Shown: positions 37,566 through 46,178, counted from the first letter of the stretch. The stretch: 52,779 nucleotides of DNA from Pedobacter sp. (GCA_031119295.1 JAVHYE010000004.1:1-52779), one strand, 5' to 3'. Notes: generated by a model not told the origin, from the sequence alone. Program-made: numbers and translations.

Positions 37566-39432
37566 TGTAAGAGGCGATTCCGCCCTCAGTGATATAGAGC
37601 TGGAAGAAAAGCTGGCGAAAAAGGCACTGGACCGCGGCATGTTCCATAGGCTGCTGCCCTTGCTGGCTCCGGTGCGCGGCAAGGTGCTGACCGTGGTGCT
37701 GCTGGAAATCCTGCTGGTGACCACCATCTTCGTACGCCCTGTAGCTGTACAGCGTGTGATAGACGACGGCCTGAAACAGGTGGACGGACAGTGGCAGCTG
37801 GACCAGCGTGTGTTACTGCTGGCCACGGTATTATTGGTGGCAATGTGGATTGCGCGCTTTCTGCTCGCGGGGCTTTCCCAGTTTGTCTCCGGTACGGCAG
37901 CCGTGCGTGTCATCAATGATTTGCGTCGTCGCGTGTTTGCTCATGTGCAGGCACTGAGTGTGGGCTATTTCGATCGCACCAAGGCCGGCCGCATCATTGC
38001 CCGTGCCGATCGTGATGTGGATACGCTGGAGCCTCTGCTGATACAGGGGCCGCCAGAATTACTGTCGGCCCTCTTGCGCTGTCTGCTGGCGGCCGTGTTG
38101 CTCTGGCATATCTATCCGCCCCTGTTCTGGAGTCTGGCCGGCATAGTGCCGGTGCTGCTCGGCGCCACGGTGATTTTCAAACGGGTATCGCAGCGCAACT
38201 GGGCAAAAGTGGCGGAGTGCCGCAGTCGTTTCACTGCGCATCTGGTGGAGACAGTGTCGGGCGTGCGCCTGATCAAGCAGCTGGCGCGTGAGGAAAGCAA
38301 TCTCGAGACTTATCGCAAGCTCTTGCATGATTTCAACAGCACTCTGGTGCGCGGCAATCTGCGCGCCAGCTGGTTCGCTCCTTTTACTGGCGTGCTGACC
38401 ACAGTGGGGACAACGGTTCTGCTGATAGTTGGTGCCCGCGGTCTGGCTCTTGGTGAAATCACCCTTGGCCAGGTGGCGGAAAGCCTGTTCTATGTCTTTC
38501 TCTTTCTCGGCCCCCTGCAGGAGCTCAGTGATCTTTTCGAGCGCTATGCCAATGGCACTGCCTGTGCGCAACGCATTTTCCTTTTGCTGGATACGGAGCC
38601 GGAAATTGTGGATGGTGCGCAAGCGGTGGCACCGGAGCTCATCCGCGGCGATGTCGGTTTTCACAATGTGCAATTTGCCTATGATTTGCGTGCGAAGCGA
38701 CCGGTCATACAGGGACTTGATCTGGAAGTGAAAGCGGGTGAAGTGCTGGCCATTGTCGGTCCCACCGGCCATGGCAAATCCACGCTGGTGCAGCTGCTCA
38801 CGCGCTTTTACGAAGTGAATGCTGGCCGCGTTACCCTGGATGGCCATGATGTGCGTGATATTGCCCAGCGCAGCCTGCGTCGCCATGTCGGTGTGGTGCT
38901 GCAGGACAATGTACTGTTCAGCGGCAGCATACTCGACAATCTGCGCCTGGCCCGTCCCGATGCATCCGATGCGGAACTGATTGCGGCGGCGCGAGAACTG
39001 GGTGCTGATGAAGTGCTGGAAAGCCTGCCGCATGCTTATGCCACGCAGGTTGGTCCCTTGGGCAGTCGTCTCAGTCATGGTCAGCGCCAGCTGGTCTGTC
39101 TGGTGCGTGCCTATGTGGCCGATCCTGCGGTTCTGGTTCTGGATGAAGCGACTTCCGCCGTGGATGTACACACCGAGCGCCGCATACAGCGGGCCCTGCG
39201 CCGGCTCTGTGAAGGCCGCACCGCCATCATCATTGCGCACCGGCTCAGCACCATACGTGATGCCGACCGCATCGCCGTGATACGCAATGGCGCGGTAGTG
39301 GAAACCGGAGCTCATGCCGACTTGCTGCGTCAGCAAGGTTTCTATGCTTCGCTGTATCGCGCTTATGAGGAGAATGAGGTCGGTGTGTATGCCGCACCGA
39401 CAGACAAGGATGTGCTGGCGACGCCGGCCTGA
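37549..39432 (+). CDS. ABC half-exporter with degenerate signature motif (LSHGQRQ)
   Basis: GPTGHGKST, LSHGQRQL, VLVLDEATSAVD, IIIAHRLSTI; overlaps the preceding ORF. Confidence 0.9.
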   Translation: MPMANNVRGDSALSDIELEEKLAKKALDRGMFHRLLPLLAPVRGKVLTVVLLEILLVTTIFVRPVAVQRVIDDGLKQVDGQWQLDQRVLLLATVLLVAMWIARFLLAGLSQFVSGTAAVRVINDLRRRVFAHVQALSVGYFDRTKAGRIIARADRDVDTLEPLLIQGPPELLSALLRCLLAAVLLWHIYPPLFWSLAGIVPVLLGATVIFKRVSQRNWAKVAECRSRFTAHLVETVSGVRLIKQLAREESNLETYRKLLHDFNSTLVRGNLRASWFAPFTGVLTTVGTTVLLIVGARGLALGEITLGQVAESLFYVFLFLGPLQELSDLFERYANGTACAQRIFLLLDTEPEIVDGAQAVAPELIRGDVGFHNVQFAYDLRAKRPVIQGLDLEVKAGEVLAIVGPTGHGKSTLVQLLTRFYEVNAGRVTLDGHDVRDIAQRSLRRHVGVVLQDNVLFSGSILDNLRLARPDASDAELIAAARELGADEVLESLPHAYATQVGPLGSRLSHGQRQLVCLVRAYVADPAVLVLDEATSAVDVHTERRIQRALRRLCEGRTAIIIAHRLSTIRDADRIAVIRNGAVVETGAHADLLRQQGFYASLYRAYEENEVGVYAAPTDKDVLATPA

Positions 39433-39447
39433 ATGCAGGCAGAAAAA

Positions 39448-39512
39448 AACGGTGCCGGATTTCTCCGGCACCGTTCGCAAGAGAAATCCCCGGGCTCAGT
39501 TCCCGGGGATTT
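39448..39512. terminator. two tandem terminator hairpins between convergent genes
   Basis: ACGGTGCCGGA...TCCGGCACCGT (39449-39474) and AAATCCCCGGG...CCCGGGGATTT (39484-39512). Confidence 0.8.
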
Positions 39513-39531
39513 TATTTGCGCACGGAGATTT

Positions 39532-40257
39532 TCAGGCGGCCTGGCGATCGCCTTTCTTGCTGTCGCCTGCCAGTGGATTGTGGGCAACCAGTCCCATGCC
39601 CCATTGCTGTTCCAGCACGCCGGGACCGAAGTCCTTGGTGCCGCCAAGCACTTCGGCCAGGCCCTGGAAATAAGCGGCTTCTTCCAGAATCAGGATGTAT
39701 TTCGAGACATCGATGATGTTCTTGCCCCAGAAGGTGGCGCCGCCATTGGCTTCCAGAATGGCTGGTGTGTGCTCGTTCTCGCGGATCTTCTCGTTGATGA
39801 AGGCGGACTCGCCACCGCGTCTGTCGATATAGATGGGAATTTCACGGGCCAGGGTCTGGCGTTGTGCTGGCGCATACAGCAGCGGCAGCACGCGGTGTGC
39901 GCCGGCCCAGGCACCGAGATAAGGGCCGTGTACATGGATCACCACATTCACGTCCGGATTTTCCTTGAAGATGTCGGCATAGCGCAGGCCGGCGCCTCGG
40001 GCTTTGGGATTTCCCTGATAAACCGTGCCGTCAAAACCGACGACCTGGGCGCGTGCTTCCTGATCATCAGACCAGGCGTCGGGCGCATGTATGGCCACCA
40101 CTTTTTCCTCACCCGGCACGCGCTGGTAAATCTGGTAGGTATGGGTGGCGGAAAGCGTGCGGGTTTCCTTGAGCACGCGGAAGGCTTTTTCGAAGTCGCG
40201 TTTCACTTCGCTGACGAAGGCCGGCAGGGAGGCGCTGCCGGAGGAAGATTCGGACAT
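39532..40257 (-). CDS. class II aldolase/adducin-like protein (paralog 2)
   Basis: VIHVHGPYLGAWA; ILEANGGATFWGKNI; homologous to 17335..18006 product. Confidence 0.7.
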   Translation of the reverse strand: MSESSSGSASLPAFVSEVKRDFEKAFRVLKETRTLSATHTYQIYQRVPGEEKVVAIHAPDAWSDDQEARAQVVGFDGTVYQGNPKARGAGLRYADIFKENPDVNVVIHVHGPYLGAWAGAHRVLPLLYAPAQRQTLAREIPIYIDRRGGESAFINEKIRENEHTPAILEANGGATFWGKNIIDVSKYILILEEAAYFQGLAEVLGGTKDFGPGVLEQQWGMGLVAHNPLAGDSKKGDRQAA

Positions 40258-40343
40258 GATGGATTCCTTGAGTAATCAGGGATGCAGGCAGGGCTGCATC
40301 ATGAGTTCGGGCTGCATTGTTTTTGCAGCAGGCAAAGAGGAAT

Positions 40344-40359
40344 TGCAGGACATATGCCA
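40344..40359 (-). promoter_or_regulatory. sigma-54 -24/-12 promoter (TGGCATATGTCCTGCA on - strand)
   Basis: GG/GC spacing correct; upstream of aldolase-like paralog 2. Confidence 0.55.
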
Positions 40360-40391
40360 AGGCGGGGGCGCAGGGATTTGCAGTCTGTTCC

Positions 40392-40407
40392 TGCTTGATC
40401 GCCAGCA
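40392..40407. promoter_or_regulatory. candidate UAS dyad TGCTT-GATCGC-CAGCA
   Basis: One mismatch to TGYTG-N6-CARCA. Confidence 0.4.
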
Positions 40408-40422
40408 GAACGATGGCCTCTC

Positions 40423-40438
40423 TGCTGCGCAGGCAACA
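40423..40438. promoter_or_regulatory. candidate UAS dyad TGCTG-CGCAGG-CAACA
   Basis: Perfect match, 31 bp from previous dyad. Confidence 0.5.
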
Positions 40439-40487
40439 GAAAGGCAATGCCAGCAAGCCCCGGGCTGTTGAAATACGTGCAGCGCAA

Positions 40488-40503
40488 TGTTGTGTGGGCA
40501 GCA
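40488..40503. promoter_or_regulatory. candidate UAS dyad TGTTG-TGTGGG-CAGCA
   Basis: Perfect match, about 43 bp upstream of -24 element at 40546. Confidence 0.45.
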
Positions 40504-40545
40504 GCAATGGCGTGTATGCCGGTCTGCGCGCGCTAATGACGGCAT

Positions 40546-40561
40546 GGCATGCGCCCTGCTT
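40546..40561 (+). promoter_or_regulatory. sigma-54 -24/-12 promoter (TGGCATGCGCCCTGCT)
   Basis: Consensus spacing; upstream of SsuB-like ATPase. Confidence 0.72.
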
Positions 40562-40640
40562 AGTAAAATCCTTTCTTTCAGGCGCCAGCGGCGTCGTTTT
40601 GTGTGCCCGTGCCAGCCCTGGTTCGTGGCTGGAGTCACCG

Positions 40641-41495
40641 ATGAATGCAGTCACCTCGGCGCAGGCCATCGCCGCCCTTGCGCCACCCGTCCTCAGCCTG
40701 CGTGGCATAGACAAACGTTTTCATCTCGCCCGCGGTGAGCTGCATGTGCTGGATGATATTGCGCTGGATGTGAGGCCCGGCGAGTTTGTCTGCATAGTCG
40801 GCGCCAGCGGCTGCGGGAAATCCACGCTGTTGCGCCTGATTGCCGGCCTGGACAGCAATTTCGGTGGTGATATTTCCTATGAGGGCCATGCTGTCAAAGG
40901 CACGGCACTGGAGCGCGGTTTCATTTTCCAGGAGCACCGTCTTTTCCCCTGGCTGACGGTGGAAGAAAACATACGCCTTGCCTTTGCGGCCACCCGTGTG
41001 CCGGCTGCCGAACAGAAAGAGCGAGTGCAGGAGCAGATACAGCGGGTGGGTCTTGAGGGTTTCGAGAAAGCGTACCCGCACCAGATTTCCGGAGGCATGG
41101 CGCAGCGTGCAGCCATTGCCCGTGCGCTGGTGAACCGCCCTCGCCTGCTCTTGCTGGATGAGCCGCTGGGAGCACTGGATGCACTGACGCGACTGAAGCT
41201 GCAGCAGGAATTGCAACGCCTCTGGCAGGAGTCCGGTGTGACCATGATCATGGTCACACACGATATCGAGGAGGCTGTATTTCTGGCCGACCGTATCGTG
41301 GTGCTGGATGCGCGGCCGGGGCGTATCAAACGCATTGTTGCTGTGGATCTGCCGCATCCGCGCGAGCGCACCCATCCACTGTTCAATGCCATCAAGCGCG
41401 ATGTACTGGGAGATTTCCACGGTGTGGAAGCCGCAGCGGGAACGGCTGTCGCGCAGACCGTCGGCGGCGACTGGTATCGCCGCCTGGCCTGGTAG
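40641..41495 (+). CDS. ABC transporter ATPase, SsuB/TauB/NrtD family
   Basis: GASGCGKSTLLRLIAGLD; FQEHRLFPWLTVEENI; PHQISGGMAQRAAIARAL; start MNAVTSAQ. Confidence 0.9.
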   Translation: MNAVTSAQAIAALAPPVLSLRGIDKRFHLARGELHVLDDIALDVRPGEFVCIVGASGCGKSTLLRLIAGLDSNFGGDISYEGHAVKGTALERGFIFQEHRLFPWLTVEENIRLAFAATRVPAAEQKERVQEQIQRVGLEGFEKAYPHQISGGMAQRAAIARALVNRPRLLLLDEPLGALDALTRLKLQQELQRLWQESGVTMIMVTHDIEEAVFLADRIVVLDARPGRIKRIVAVDLPHPRERTHPLFNAIKRDVLGDFHGVEAAAGTAVAQTVGGDWYRRLAW

Positions 41496-41500
41496 GAGAC

Positions 41501-41725
41501 TCAGCTGGCGTTATCGCCGATGCGGTTGTCCTCGTCATCCAGAGGCATGATTACCCAGAGGATGAGATAGACGATGATGCCGGGAAAGGCGGCGCTGAAG
41601 AGGGATACCAGCACATAGATGATGCGCAGCACGGTAACGTCGAGATCGAAATACTCGGCCAGGCCGCCCACTACGCCGGCAATCATATTGTTCTGGCGTG
41701 AACGCCGCAGTTTCTTCTCGCTCAT
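41501..41725 (-). CDS. PspC-domain protein
   Basis: RRSRQNNMIAGVVGGLAEYFDLDVTVLRIIYVLVSLFSAAFPGIIVYLILWVIMP. Confidence 0.85.
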   Translation of the reverse strand: MSEKKLRRSRQNNMIAGVVGGLAEYFDLDVTVLRIIYVLVSLFSAAFPGIIVYLILWVIMPLDDEDNRIGDNAS

Positions 41726-41763
41726 GAGCATTCTCCGGGCTGAAAGCCAAGCCCAAAGAAAAC

Positions 41764-41798
41764 AAAAAAGCCGCGGGCTGTCCACCTGCGGCTTTTTT
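41764..41798 (-). terminator. intrinsic terminator
   Basis: AAAAAAGCCGC...GCGGCTTTTTT. Confidence 0.75.
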
Positions 41799-41811
41799 CC
41801 TTTTGTATCGA

Positions 41812-43425
41812 TCAGGCTTTGCCAGCCTCCGCCAGCATGATGGCCACATTGCGTTCTGCCAATGCGGCAATGGTGCGCGATGGATTGATGCCGAGGGCAA
41901 AGGGAATGATGGCGCCGTCGGCCACATAAAGACCGGGGTAGCCGAAAACTTCGCCACGATGATCCACGACGCCCTGTTCTTGCGAGTCGGCCATACGGCA
42001 ACCACCCAGTGGATGTGGGGTGGTGAGGTCCCGTAACAAGGTCCAGGTCGGCAAGGTAGTAATGCTGACCGGATCATTGGCCCGGGCCAGTTTCTTGTGC
42101 AGTTCGTTGACCTTTTTGAAATTGTCTTCCGATTTTTTTATGTCCCAATCCAGATGCAGGCGCAAGCGACCAAAATGTGCCCAGGATTTTTTCAGGCACA
42201 GGCGACCGTCCGAGGCATCCACACTTTGTGCAAACCAGGCGATGGTGTGCTCGGCCGTGTTAAGGCGGCCCAGCTGGCGTATGAGCTTGTTGAGCAGGTT
42301 CTTGTACCAGCCCGCATCCAGCCATTTCCGGGCCGACATGAGAGCATGGCCGAAATAGGCCACGGGGACATCGCCCAATGCACCATCTTCCACAAATATC
42401 CTGGCGCCTTCATAGCCATCGCCGTCCAGGAAGTTGATGGCACAGGAAATGGTCGGGCTGCGCGTGGGAAGCATTTCTTCCTTATGGCTGGAGAAGGTGA
42501 GGAAGTCACCATTGGAACTCCAGCCCTCGCCCAGCTTTTTCGATATTTGCGGGAGGTATTTCTTTTCATCGCGGGAGCGCAGCAGGATTTCTGTAGAGCC
42601 CAGCGAGCCGGCGGAAAGTATGACCTTGCTTGCGGTGAAGCTGATATCTCTGGACTTCCCGCCATCGACATGGATGGCATGGACCCGATAGCCGTCTGCA
42701 AGCCTTTCCACGCTATTCACCACATGCAGCGGACGTATATCTGCGCCATGATCTTCGGCAATGGCCAGGTAATTGAGGTCCAGGGTGTTTTTGGCTTTGA
42801 GATGGCAGCCTGAGCAGCAAAAACCGCAGTGATTGCAGGTGCCCTGTTCGCGCCCCTGGGCATTGATGAATTTATGGGACTTGTCATCGTTATAGGGGTC
42901 GGGAGCATTGCGGTCCCAGCGTGGGTCAAACGTCACGGCAAGAGGTACCAGCTGGAATTTACTGGAGGCACCTATGGCGGCGGCACCTTTTTTCATGGCA
43001 TCAAAACGTTTGGGTACTTGCTCCAGAGGCATCTCCTGAATATTCAGGATTTTCCCAACGGTTTCATAATGCGGCTGCAGCGCATCGTAATTGATGGCTG
43101 CGGGCCAGTGCTTGTCGAAAGTTGTGCGCGGCGGAATGATGGAAACATTGCCGTAAATCAGCGAGCCGCCGCCCACGCCGGCCCCCATGGCCACTGACAT
43201 ATCGCCGAACCAGCGATAATCCAGCCAGCCATTCTGTTTGTGGGGCTCGTCCACATCGTAGAACCAGTCATCACCGGGGCCGCGCGGCATGTCCTGCGGC
43301 AGCCAGCGGCGTCCGCGCTCCAGCACCAGTACTTTCCAGCCAGCCTCGGCCAGGCGCGCCGCCGTGACGGCGCCACCGAAGCCGGAGCCGACGACGATGG
43401 CATCAAACCGGATTTCCGTGCTCAT
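41812..43425 (-). CDS. GMC-family flavin oxidoreductase with Cys-rich insert
   Basis: FDAIVVGSGFGGAVTAARLAEAGWKVLVLERG; CNHCGFCCSGCHLKAKNTLD; HPLGGCRMA. Confidence 0.85.
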   Translation of the reverse strand: MSTEIRFDAIVVGSGFGGAVTAARLAEAGWKVLVLERGRRWLPQDMPRGPGDDWFYDVDEPHKQNGWLDYRWFGDMSVAMGAGVGGGSLIYGNVSIIPPRTTFDKHWPAAINYDALQPHYETVGKILNIQEMPLEQVPKRFDAMKKGAAAIGASSKFQLVPLAVTFDPRWDRNAPDPYNDDKSHKFINAQGREQGTCNHCGFCCSGCHLKAKNTLDLNYLAIAEDHGADIRPLHVVNSVERLADGYRVHAIHVDGGKSRDISFTASKVILSAGSLGSTEILLRSRDEKKYLPQISKKLGEGWSSNGDFLTFSSHKEEMLPTRSPTISCAINFLDGDGYEGARIFVEDGALGDVPVAYFGHALMSARKWLDAGWYKNLLNKLIRQLGRLNTAEHTIAWFAQSVDASDGRLCLKKSWAHFGRLRLHLDWDIKKSEDNFKKVNELHKKLARANDPVSITTLPTWTLLRDLTTPHPLGGCRMADSQEQGVVDHRGEVFGYPGLYVADGAIIPFALGINPSRTIAALAERNVAIMLAEAGKA

Positions 43426-43452
43426 GAAGATTCCTTGTATGGATTGATGGGC

Positions 43453-44775
43453 TCAGCCCAGACTGCCCTGCCACATTTCATGGCGGCGCCCGAAGCGTTC
43501 ATCGCCCTTGTAGAAAAAGGCGTAAGTCATGACGTGGAAGTGCACGAAGGGAAAACCGGTCATGAGGGTTTGTGTCTGCTCATGCACACGCCGCCAGGTG
43601 CCGGTATTGATATAGACCTGTTCTTGCCGCAGTCCGCTCTGTTCTCTTACAGCCAGCGGCACCATTTCGGCATGGTGGGTATGTCCATAGACAACAAAGT
43701 CGGCACGGCCGCTTTTTATTTCCGCTTCGGCCGCAGCCTCGCGCCGGTAACTTTCCGGCTTGGTGAATTTCTCGATCAGTTTGGCGAGCTGGCCTTGCAC
43801 GGTCATGGGCAGGTTGCGCTGCAGGCTGAACATGGCTTGTAGCGCATCCACCGTATCCAGCTGCCAGGGTTTGTCGAGTTCACGCACAAAGCGCAGATCC
43901 AGCAGAGGGTCGCTGGCCTCGGTCCAGAGTTGCTGGATTTTCCGGCGCTGGGAAAGATTGCCGAAATGGCTGGTGGCCATGGCGAAATAATTCGGCAGTG
44001 AGAGCAAGGGCCTGATGTTGTCGGCTTCCTTGAAGGCAAGATAAAGCGGATTGTCATCGGCCAGATCCAGTTCTCTTCGCACCCGCTCCGGAAAGCCGTT
44101 CAGGATTTCTATGACGATGGCATCGCCCAGCGAAGCAGCGTCGCGACCCTTGTCTTTCTGGTAATTCACGGCGTCGAAAATATCGCCATGCTGTACATGG
44201 GCGCGGTGCTCGTGACAGATACCGGCTATGCGTGTGTTTTCATCAAGGGTGTGCGGGAAAATTTCCGTGGCCACATTATCCAGCGCCATCGCCTGGATGA
44301 CCTCTCCACGCAAAGCATCCCAGCCCGGACCTTGCAGGTGATAGAACCAGTCGTGGTTGCCCACCAGATAGTGGATGTGCAGCGGGATGTTGTGCGCCTC
44401 GTGGGTATGCGAGGCAATGATGGGCAGATAGCCATTGAGATCGCGAAAGCAGGCAAAGGCTTCGCTGTTATGTGCCAGGATGCGCCGCGTAATGGAGGTG
44501 ACGTCATCAACCAGGCTGTCGCTGCTGTCCCAGGGGCGCTGCCGGGTTTGCAACCAGTGGCTGGAGCGTATGACGTCAAGAATGTCACCGAGCAGGATGA
44601 GGTCTATGCGCTCCAGTGTTTCAAACACGCCTTCGTTATGGCCCGGCTTTTTACGCCAGCAGGCGGACTCGGCCTGGCTGGAGAGGATATGTATGAATTG
44701 CCGGAAGGCGCCGGCATTGATGGTTTCACAGGTGCTGCCGTCGGTAAGATGCAAGTCGCTGATGATGACAAGCAT
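43453..44775 (-). CDS. metallophosphoesterase
   Basis: MLVIISDLHLTDGST; GDILDVI; LVGNHDW; VYGHTHHAEMV. Confidence 0.9.
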   Translation of the reverse strand: MLVIISDLHLTDGSTCETINAGAFRQFIHILSSQAESACWRKKPGHNEGVFETLERIDLILLGDILDVIRSSHWLQTRQRPWDSSDSLVDDVTSITRRILAHNSEAFACFRDLNGYLPIIASHTHEAHNIPLHIHYLVGNHDWFYHLQGPGWDALRGEVIQAMALDNVATEIFPHTLDENTRIAGICHEHRAHVQHGDIFDAVNYQKDKGRDAASLGDAIVIEILNGFPERVRRELDLADDNPLYLAFKEADNIRPLLSLPNYFAMATSHFGNLSQRRKIQQLWTEASDPLLDLRFVRELDKPWQLDTVDALQAMFSLQRNLPMTVQGQLAKLIEKFTKPESYRREAAAEAEIKSGRADFVVYGHTHHAEMVPLAVREQSGLRQEQVYINTGTWRRVHEQTQTLMTGFPFVHFHVMTYAFFYKGDERFGRRHEMWQGSLG

Positions 44776-44863
44776 GACCAGACATCCGTATCAGGGAGAG
44801 TCCCGAGGGTAGCAGCGGGCATTTCCCAAACGGATTGTGGAAACTACTGAGTAGTTCGTCCTC

Positions 44864-44909
44864 AAAAAAATACCGGTGGTCGCGCTTTGGCGGTCACCGG
44901 TATTTTTTT
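44864..44909. terminator. strong bidirectional terminator
   Basis: AAAAAAATACCGGTG...CACCGGTATTTTTTT. Confidence 0.8.
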
Positions 44910-44926
44910 CGGGATGAGCGGAGAAT

Positions 44927-46051
44927 TCAGTCGCTGCAGAGTGAGTGCGATGGTGCTGCGGAGGGAAAAGAAAGGCGCAGGATGCGTTGGATGACCGTGA
45001 AAAATTGCGCAGAAAGCGGACCGGTATTGTAGGGGAGACCGTAGCGCTGACAGAGTGCTTCGACTTCTGGCGCAATCACGGCGTAGCGATGGGCCGGCAT
45101 GTCGGGAAAGAGATGGTGCTCTATCTGGTGGCTGAGATGGCCGGAGAGGATATGGAAAAGCCGTCCGCCCGAAATATTGGCCGAGCCCAGCATCTGCCGT
45201 ACATACCACTGGCCACGGCTTTCATGGCGGGTTTCTTCTTCCGTAAACATTTCCACCTCATCAGTGAAGTGGCCGCAGAAGATGATGATGAAGGCCCAGA
45301 TGTTGCGGATGAGATTGGCGGCCAGATTGGCCAGTAGCACATTCAGGAAGATCGGAAAGGCTAGTAGCGGGAAGACCACATAATCCTTGAGCCCCTGCCA
45401 ACCCATCTTGCGTATGGATTGCCAGAAGCGGCCACGCATGTCCTGCCATTTCACTTCGCCACTGCGCAAGCGGTCCATTTCCAGATCGTGCATGGCCACG
45501 CCCCACTCGAAGATGAGCATCATGAGAAAGGCGCGTACCGGCTGGAAGAGGTGTTTGGGTTTCCAGGGCTGCGCATCGGCCATGCGCAGGATGCCGTAAC
45601 CGATATCGCGGTCCTTGCCGAGAATATTCGTGTGCGTGTGATGGATGTAGTTGTGCGAGTGCCGCCATTGTTCGCCGGGGCAGGCGCTGTCCCACTCGAA
45701 GCTCTTGCCGCGCAGCGCCGGATCATTGGTCCAGTTGTATTGGCCATGCATGATGTTGTGGCCGATTTCCATATTGTCGAGAATTTTCGACAGGGCCAGC
45801 AGCAAGACGCCAACACACCAGGCAAGAGGATGGAAGCCGAGAAAAAGGACGAGGCGGCCGCTGATTTCCGCACTGCGCTGCATGCGTACCATGCGTTTGA
45901 TATAGCGCACATCAGCTTCGCCCAGATCGGCCATGACGCGACGGCGTATGGCGTCCAGCTCAGCGCCCAGCGCATCACAGTCAGATTTATTCAGACGATA
46001 AGGTGAGCGTAGCGCGCCGGCTTCGGCAGGCAGTGGCAGGAAGGCAGTCAT
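44927..46051 (-). CDS. fatty acid desaturase (paralog A)
   Basis: His boxes HNIMHGQYNW, HSHNYIHHTHTN, QIEHHLFPDMPAHRY. Confidence 0.9.
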   Translation of the reverse strand: MTAFLPLPAEAGALRSPYRLNKSDCDALGAELDAIRRRVMADLGEADVRYIKRMVRMQRSAEISGRLVLFLGFHPLAWCVGVLLLALSKILDNMEIGHNIMHGQYNWTNDPALRGKSFEWDSACPGEQWRHSHNYIHHTHTNILGKDRDIGYGILRMADAQPWKPKHLFQPVRAFLMMLIFEWGVAMHDLEMDRLRSGEVKWQDMRGRFWQSIRKMGWQGLKDYVVFPLLAFPIFLNVLLANLAANLIRNIWAFIIIFCGHFTDEVEMFTEEETRHESRGQWYVRQMLGSANISGGRLFHILSGHLSHQIEHHLFPDMPAHRYAVIAPEVEALCQRYGLPYNTGPLSAQFFTVIQRILRLSFPSAAPSHSLCSD

Positions 46052-46178
46052 TCCCGGGTCCCTGTTCTTTTGTCCGTTTTTATCGGGGCCGGCAGGACTG
46101 AAGGACGGGCGGCCCATGGCAGGCCGCAAAGAAAACGCGCCCCGTGGGGCGCGCTTTTCAGGAGGGCTGGACCGGTGT

